From Oxalobacteraceae bacterium UBA4003 (GTDB taxonomy: Bacteria; Pseudomonadota; Gammaproteobacteria; Burkholderiales; Burkholderiaceae_D): 11,873 nt of DNA. The notes beneath the pieces were generated by a model that saw only the letters and a program-made list of their open reading frames with translations, was not told the origin of the DNA and ran no database searches. Position numbers and translations under genes: made by a program. Positions 7,508-11,873 of the stretch are shown here, one piece after another. Numbering within the stretch: position 1 is the first letter of the stretch; every line of letters starts with the position of its first letter. The stretch is taken from contig DGBN01000010.1 in NCBI GenBank assembly GCA_002384815.1, positions 13,682 through 25,554 on the forward strand, in the 5' to 3' direction.

Positions 7508-8460
7508 GTTTTATTTCTTATGCCCAAAACTTCGAGGACGTCATGTTATGGCGGGCTCTTAAGGATGTCGAAAATGGCTTTTATATTGACGTTGGCGCGA
7601 ACGACCCGATTGTCGAGTCGGTAACCAAGGCGTTTTACGAACGAGGCTGGCGGGGTATTAATATTGAGCCGCTATCGTCGCACTGTCATGATTTGATGCG
7701 AGACAGACCTGATGACATTAATCTTCAGTGTGCCGCTGGAGAATTTCGTAGTGAAATAGAACTATGGGAGGCTGATGTTAGAGGTTGGGCGACTGCATCT
7801 CAACATGTAATCGAAAAACATCAGGGTGATGGGCATCAGGGCATTTTTCATAAGGTGCCGGTTCTGACCTTGGCTGAAATTTGCACAACTTATGCCTCTT
7901 CGCGAGACATACATTTTCTGAAGATCGATGTTGAGGGATTTGAAAAATCGGTCATTGCAGGGATGGATTTTTCGAGCTTTCGACCTTGGATTATTGTAAT
8001 CGAAGCAACCGAGCCAAATTCGACCGCTGAAAATTATCAGGAATGGGAAACGGATATTTTATCGAGTAGATATTTGTTTTCTTATGCAGATGGTCTTAAC
8101 CGTTTCTATGTTGCTCAAGAGCGCTCTGATTTATTACAGTCGTTGAAATATCCTCCGAATGTTTTTGATGATTTTATCCGTTCCGCTCACCTGAATTCAG
8201 AACTACGAGCCCAGCAAGCAGAAGCGAAGGTGCAGCAAGCAGAAGCGAAGGTGCAGCAAGCAGAAGCGAAGGTGCAGCAAGCAGAAGCGAAGGTGCAGCA
8301 AGCAGAAGAAAATGTACAGCAGGCTGAAATCATGGCGCAAAACGCGCAGGTGGCATTAATGGCCGTACATGACAGTGCATCGTGGAAGCTTACTGCACCA
8401 TTTAGAAAAGCTGTAAACGTGATTAGAAATTTATGCCGATCATCCGGACGTAATGAATGA
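7504..8460 (+). CDS. FkbM-family SAM methyltransferase with C-terminal heptad-repeat coiled coil
   Basis: This 318-residue protein starts four bases inside wzt. Residues about 1-215 are an FkbM-type class I methyltransferase: the SAM-binding motif FYIDVGAND (26-34), an acidic residue ending a second strand in GINIEP, and the late motif FLKIDVEGFE (Asp142, Glu144). Residues 237-264 are four exact QQAEAKV heptads encoded by four perfect 21-bp repeats, followed by about three degenerate heptads. Val at one core position and Ala at the other give the 3-4 spacing of a coiled coil. The C-terminus carries SASWKLTAPFRKAVNVI, a short amphipathic element seen at the ends of several polysaccharide-biosynthesis proteins. 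FkbM enzymes O-methylate sugars and other substrates. Placed beside a long-form Wzt, it probably methylates the growing or finished glycan, and the tail may measure chain length as in WbdD. Methyl acceptor and cap role are inferred. Confidence 0.85.
   Translation: MSFISYAQNFEDVMLWRALKDVENGFYIDVGANDPIVESVTKAFYERGWRGINIEPLSSHCHDLMRDRPDDINLQCAAGEFRSEIELWEADVRGWATASQHVIEKHQGDGHQGIFHKVPVLTLAEICTTYASSRDIHFLKIDVEGFEKSVIAGMDFSSFRPWIIVIEATEPNSTAENYQEWETDILSSRYLFSYADGLNRFYVAQERSDLLQSLKYPPNVFDDFIRSAHLNSELRAQQAEAKVQQAEAKVQQAEAKVQQAEAKVQQAEENVQQAEIMAQNAQVALMAVHDSASWKLTAPFRKAVNVIRNLCRSSGRNE
8212..8358 (+). repeat. 21-bp tandem repeats in the FkbM methyltransferase gene
   Basis: Four identical 21-base units lie at 8212-8232, 8233-8253, 8254-8274 and 8275-8295. 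A fifth (8296-8316) matches for 13 bases and then diverges. Two more (8317-8337 and 8338-8358) keep only the CAG/CAA beginning and heptad spacing. Units begin CAGCAAGCAG and end GAAGCGAAGGTG with overlap between these descriptions. The unit length is a multiple of three, so gain or loss of copies would lengthen or shorten the coiled coil by seven residues without a frameshift. Confidence 0.95.
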
Positions 8461-8511
8461 AATCATCCTTCGTTTATAAAAATAATATTGCAGTGATGGC
8501 AGGAGCCTAGG

Positions 8512-8769
8512 TTGAAAATAAAACTCAAAATTCTATTGCGGCATATTGCTCTGTATCTCGGCAATAGGCCTGCACTCAGACGCGCGGCGGTTGGTATATT
8601 GGCTCATTTTCCTGCGCAACGACATCGCCTGCGAACGATATTATCAGTAGGAGAAGGGGTTTCTTCTCCTGATCAGTTGAGAGGTATTAGCACAAAGCAT
8701 TTGTCCCCTCGTGGCCAACAAATATATAAGCAGCTTAAAGCCGGCATTCAGGGACAAATAGGAAAGTAG
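8512..8769 (+). CDS. Small conserved-looking protein of unknown function
   Basis: I do not recognise a named family. The 85-residue product is basic, with many Arg, Lys and His residues. It starts with KIKLKILLRHIALYL and a RPALRRAAVGILAHFPAQRHRLRTIL-like amphipathic helical region (residues about 19-44), and ends with LSPRGQQIYKQLKAAI-like sequence (here LSPRGQQIYKQLKAGI). Similar Arg/Leu-rich segments followed by an LSPR..IY..LK motif occur, as I recall, beside or fused to glycosyltransferases and methyltransferases in other O-antigen loci. The start is a TTG at 8512 with AGGAG six bases upstream (8501-8505); there is no in-frame ATG near the N-terminus. It lies 51 bases after the methyltransferase and 3 bases before the GT4 gene, on the same strand. 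A role as a membrane-surface adaptor for the glycosyltransferase is possible but unsupported. Confidence 0.65.
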   Translation: MKIKLKILLRHIALYLGNRPALRRAAVGILAHFPAQRHRLRTILSVGEGVSSPDQLRGISTKHLSPRGQQIYKQLKAGIQGQIGK

Positions 8770-8772
8770 TTG

Positions 8773-11283
8773 ATGCGTATAGTTATTGATCTGCAGGGAG
8801 CGCAAACTGGAAGTCGCTATAGAGGTATTGGTCGTTATTCTCTCTCTTTGGCGCAGGCAATTGTGAAACAGGCGGTGGCACATGAGGTCTTCATTGTTCT
8901 GAACAGCCGTTTGCATGAAAGCATTGATGAATTATTTCAAGTCTTTTCTGGATTAATCCCCAGGGAAAATATCCGCATCTTTGATGTTCCTGTGCCATTG
9001 GCGGAAGCAGATCCGAGCAATGTGGGGCGGAGCAGGGTTGCAGAGAAAATTCGGGAAGATTTCATTCAACGGATTGATCCTGACGTCGTGCTGATTACAA
9101 GTTTGTTTGAAGGAGTCGGTGATGACGCCGTAAGTTCGGTGGGGGCCTTTTGTAATGGCGGGAATACGGCTGTTGTCTTGTACGATTTGATCCCGCTTTT
9201 AAACCCGGCCGCTTATCTGAGTACGGATGCGCATAGGAATTTCTACTACCAAAGAATTCAATATCTTAAAAATGCTGGGTTATTACTCGCGATATCCGAT
9301 TACTCTCGTCGCGAGGCGATCGAGTCATTAGGAATTTCCCCTAGCAAGATAGTCTCTATTTCTACTGCCATGGACGAAAAATTCCAGGTTTGTTCTCAGG
9401 GGCGGATTGAGCCTGAATTACTGAGGCGGCTCGGTATTTCCAGAAAAATGGTGATGTATGCACCGGGTGGATTTGACCCAAGAAAAAATGTCGAAAATTT
9501 GATTCAGGCATACAGTTTGTTGGTGTCAGGCGTACGCTCTGAGCATCAATTAGTAATTGTCAGTAAATTAACAGCGGTGCACAGAAGCTATTTGGAACAA
9601 GTTCGGATAAGCATGGGCTTGGCCGAGGATGAGCTGGTGTTGACTGATTACGTCAAGGATGAAGATCTCAGAAGATTGTATTCCGAAGCGGCATTGTTTG
9701 TGTTTCCTTCAAAGCACGAGGGGTTTGGTTTGCCAGTCTTGGAAGCGATGGCATGTGGTGCGCCAGCAATTGGCTCTAATACAACAAGCATTCCCGAGGT
9801 GATTGGATGCGAAGATGCTTTATTTGATCCAGATTCTGCTGTTGCCATTGCGGAAAAAATGCAGAGAGTGCTTTCGGATGTTTCGTTCCGAGAGCGACTT
9901 CGTGAGCATGGATTGAAACAAGCCAAAAAATTCTCATGGGATGATTGTGCAAAAAGGGCAATCAACGCACTGGAAAACCTGAAATCTTTAACTGACAGTA
10001 GCGTTCTTTCGAATGATCCGGGGCCGCTTTTAAAGGCAATAGTAGAGGTTCCAGAGACTAAAGACATGAGAGAGGAAGAACTCGCTGAAATAGCGGAATG
10101 TATTGCATTTAATTTGCCTTCGGAACGAAGCAGGGAGCTGCTGCTAGATATTTCTGTCATTGTTTGTACGGATGCAAAATCGGGTATTCAGCGAGTTGTA
10201 CGAAGTTTATTGTTGGAACTGCTCGCTGCTCCTCCGGATAACGTTAGTGTTAGACCAATTTATTTTGATGCAGGATGCTATAGGTATGCGAATAATTTTT
10301 CCGGCAAGATCGCTGGATGTTCAGCTCTGAAAGAAGAGGATGAAATTGTTGAATTTCATCAAAATGATATCTATCTTGCGCTGGATTTAAATGCTCATTT
10401 GGCCTCTTTGGCGCATCCATATCACCAAGCCTTAAGAAGAAGAGGTGTGCAGCTTTACTTTATTGTTTATGACCTTTTACTGATTCAGCATCCGGAATGG
10501 TGGGTTAAGGGGATCAGCCATATTTTTGAGACCTGGCTACGCAATATTTGTGAGGTCGCATCCGGACTGTTTTGTATTTCTGCTTCTGTTGCGGACGAAG
10601 TGCGTGAATGGATCGGGCAAAATCCACCCAAGCGTCAAATTCTTCCACGTATTCATAGCTTTCATTTGGGAGCAGATGTGGAAAATAGTGCACCAACTCG
10701 CGGCATTCCAGATAATGCATCGGACGTGTTGAGAGAATTGGCAAAGCGCACAACGTTTCTAACTGTGGGTACGATAGAACCTCGCAAAGGTCACGCGCAA
10801 ATACTCGCTGCATTTGAACTGTTGTGGCAACGCGGTGCGGATGTGAATCTGGTCATCGTTGGCAAGAATGGTTGGTTGCTGGATCGCTTGGTGGAAAAAA
10901 TTCGATTGCATGCAGAGTTGGAGCGTAGGCTGTTCTGGCTGGAAGGTATCAGTGATGAATATTTGGAGAAAATTTATTCATCGAGTGATTGTTTGATTGC
11001 CGCAAGCGAGGGTGAGGGCTTTGGACTGCCTCTGATAGAGGCAGCGCAACACAAGAAATCCCTTATCGTGCGAGATATTCCTGTGTTTCGTGAGGTGGCG
11101 CAAAACCATGCGTTCTATTTTTCAGGGAAGACAGCGGAAGATCTGGCAACTGCAATTGCCGACTGGCTGCAATTGCATCAGCAAGGGCTGGCACCGAGTT
11201 CGGAGAACATGCCATGGTTGACTTGGAAACAAAGCGCTGATTTACTGAAAGAAAAACTGTTTCGGGGAAATAGCTTCACATAG
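8773..11283 (+). CDS. Large glycosyltransferase with two GT4 domains (WbdA-like mannosyltransferase candidate)
   Basis: The 836-residue cytoplasmic protein holds two GT-B fold units in tandem. The first (about residues 1-400) begins with IDLQGAQTGSRYRGIGRYS, which is typical of O-antigen mannosyl- and rhamnosyltransferases; it has the phosphate-contacting PGGFDPRKNVENL and the EX7E motif EGFGLPVLE (Glu316 and Glu324). The second (about residues 450-830) begins with DISVIVCTDAKSGIQRVVRS, has VGTIEPRKGHAQIL and a second EX7E motif EGFGLPLIE (Glu748 and Glu756). Both sites therefore look catalytically complete. Size and architecture resemble WbdA of E. coli O9a, which polymerises mannose with two different linkages. 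With manC and manB in the same run, GDP-mannose is the most likely donor, though a GDP-mannose-derived sugar is possible. The ATG at 8773 is preferred to the TTG at 8770. Base composition is AT-richer than manB. Confidence 0.88.
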   Translation: MRIVIDLQGAQTGSRYRGIGRYSLSLAQAIVKQAVAHEVFIVLNSRLHESIDELFQVFSGLIPRENIRIFDVPVPLAEADPSNVGRSRVAEKIREDFIQRIDPDVVLITSLFEGVGDDAVSSVGAFCNGGNTAVVLYDLIPLLNPAAYLSTDAHRNFYYQRIQYLKNAGLLLAISDYSRREAIESLGISPSKIVSISTAMDEKFQVCSQGRIEPELLRRLGISRKMVMYAPGGFDPRKNVENLIQAYSLLVSGVRSEHQLVIVSKLTAVHRSYLEQVRISMGLAEDELVLTDYVKDEDLRRLYSEAALFVFPSKHEGFGLPVLEAMACGAPAIGSNTTSIPEVIGCEDALFDPDSAVAIAEKMQRVLSDVSFRERLREHGLKQAKKFSWDDCAKRAINALENLKSLTDSSVLSNDPGPLLKAIVEVPETKDMREEELAEIAECIAFNLPSERSRELLLDISVIVCTDAKSGIQRVVRSLLLELLAAPPDNVSVRPIYFDAGCYRYANNFSGKIAGCSALKEEDEIVEFHQNDIYLALDLNAHLASLAHPYHQALRRRGVQLYFIVYDLLLIQHPEWWVKGISHIFETWLRNICEVASGLFCISASVADEVREWIGQNPPKRQILPRIHSFHLGADVENSAPTRGIPDNASDVLRELAKRTTFLTVGTIEPRKGHAQILAAFELLWQRGADVNLVIVGKNGWLLDRLVEKIRLHAELERRLFWLEGISDEYLEKIYSSSDCLIAASEGEGFGLPLIEAAQHKKSLIVRDIPVFREVAQNHAFYFSGKTAEDLATAIADWLQLHQQGLAPSSENMPWLTWKQSADLLKEKLFRGNSFT

Positions 11284-11307
11284 AAAGCAGGAATTGCTTG
11301 TGTCCAT

Positions 11308-11335
11308 CCTCCATAAACTAGAATGGCGGTTTTTT
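11308..11335 (+). terminator. Possible intrinsic terminator after the GT4 gene
   Basis: CCTCCAT (11308-11314) pairs with ATGGCGG (11323-11329) apart from one T/C mismatch, around an eight-base loop, and is followed directly by six Ts (11330-11335). It starts 24 bases after the GT4 stop. The stem is short, so termination may be partial, allowing some read-through into the GT2 gene whose Shine-Dalgarno sequence follows within ten bases. Confidence 0.5.
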
Positions 11336-11354
11336 AAAAATAAGGGGAGACATT

Positions 11355-11873
11355 TTGAAACTTATTATCCAGATTCCTTGCTTCAACGAAGCAGGAACCC
11401 TCGCGATTGCACTATCGGCCTTACCGCGTACCGTACCCGGTTTCGATGTAGTCGAGTGGCTGGTAATCGATGATGGTAGTAAAGACGATACCATTCGTGT
11501 CGCTCGCGAAAACGGTGTCGATCATGTTATTCGTCACACCTGCAACCAGGGCCTTGCGCGTGGATTTATGACGGGACTTGACGCCTGCTTACGGCTTGGA
11601 GCGGATGTCATTGTCAATACCGATGCCGATAATCAGTATAACGCCGACGATATTCCGGCGCTGACTGCGCCCATTCTGGAGCGGCGTGCCGATATCGTGG
11701 TCGGTGCACGCCCCATAGAAACGATCGAACATTTTTCTCCGGTCAAGAAGATGCTGCAGAAGCTGGGCAGCTGGGTCGTGCGCGTGGCCAGCAAGACGGA
11801 TATTCCGGATGCGCCTAGCGGTTTTCGTGCCATGAGTCGCACGGCTGCGCAGCGCATGATGGTCTTCAACGAT
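11355..11873 (+). CDS. GT2-family glycosyltransferase, polyprenyl-phosphate glycosyltransferase-like (3' end outside window)
   Basis: The frame is open from a TTG at 11355 to the window end, giving the first 173 residues. AAGGGGAGA (11342-11350) is a strong ribosome-binding site at the right distance, and the family N-terminus KLIIQIPCFNEAGTL begins at once, so the TTG start is well supported. Visible GT2 motifs are the nucleotide-binding VIDDGSKDDT (from residue 37) and the metal-binding DADNQY (Asp90, Asp92). The segments VVGAR and PSGFRAMSR follow. This DADNQ form and the Ala-Ser/Gly-Phe-Arg region are usual in the dolichol-phosphate mannose synthase-like branch, which loads a sugar onto polyprenyl phosphate or acts on lipid-linked intermediates at the membrane. 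Any C-terminal membrane segments would lie beyond the window. Base composition returns to GC-rich, unlike the GT4 gene before it. The sugar donor is unknown. Confidence 0.85.
   Translation, partial: MKLIIQIPCFNEAGTLAIALSALPRTVPGFDVVEWLVIDDGSKDDTIRVARENGVDHVIRHTCNQGLARGFMTGLDACLRLGADVIVNTDADNQYNADDIPALTAPILERRADIVVGARPIETIEHFSPVKKMLQKLGSWVVRVASKTDIPDAPSGFRAMSRTAAQRMMVFND

Noticed and set aside
8212..8358. CRISPR-like direct repeats
   Set aside because: The units are contiguous without spacers and in frame inside a coding sequence, so they are protein-encoding tandem repeats.
9648..10160. 170-residue Ser-rich open frame on the minus strand inside the GT4 gene
   Set aside because: Antisense to a two-domain glycosyltransferase, with low-complexity Ser composition typical of a shadow frame.

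Overview
The window looks like a chromosomal segment of a betaproteobacterium, probably Burkholderiales (an Oxalobacteraceae-like organism). This is an inference from the PhoR-type kinase, mixed base composition and protein style; no rRNA or other taxonomic marker is present. It holds the tail of a two-component sensor kinase gene followed by a surface-polysaccharide (O-antigen type) locus. Every gene lies on the + strand, and no RNA genes, CRISPR arrays or intact mobile elements were seen.

Layout. Positions 1-780 are the 3' end of phoR. Positions 781-1124 are non-coding and hold a long imperfect hairpin. Positions 1125-2291 are ugd (UDP-glucose 6-dehydrogenase), noticeably AT-richer than phoR and strikingly like the enterobacterial 388-residue enzyme. 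Positions 2292-2666 hold a palindromic hairpin, the decayed 5' fragment of a second manC-like gene (about 2428-2535) and a promoter-like sequence. From 2667 to 11283 there is a tightly packed set of seven genes: manC, manB, ABC permease (Wzm type), ABC ATPase (Wzt type, with a C-terminal carbohydrate-binding-like domain), an FkbM-family methyltransferase with a heptad-repeat tail, a small unrecognised protein, and an 836-residue protein with two GT4 domains. Four of the junctions overlap or abut (TGATG, TGATG, ATGA and a 3-nt gap), which suggests translational coupling. A terminator-like hairpin at 11308-11335 precedes a GT2-family glycosyltransferase that runs off the window at 11873.

How the genes fit together. 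ManB and ManC turn mannose-6-phosphate into GDP-mannose. The double-GT4 protein probably polymerises mannose, or a GDP-mannose-derived sugar, on a lipid carrier. Wzm/Wzt export the finished chain. The Wzt ATPase has the long form whose C-terminal domain, in the known E. coli O8/O9a systems, recognises a terminal modification of the chain. The adjacent FkbM methyltransferase is the obvious candidate to supply such a cap. Its coiled-coil tail is built from four perfect 21-bp repeats (seven residues each), so it could act as a length-adjustable ruler analogous to WbdD of E. coli O9a. That functional reading is inference; the repeats themselves are plain in the sequence.
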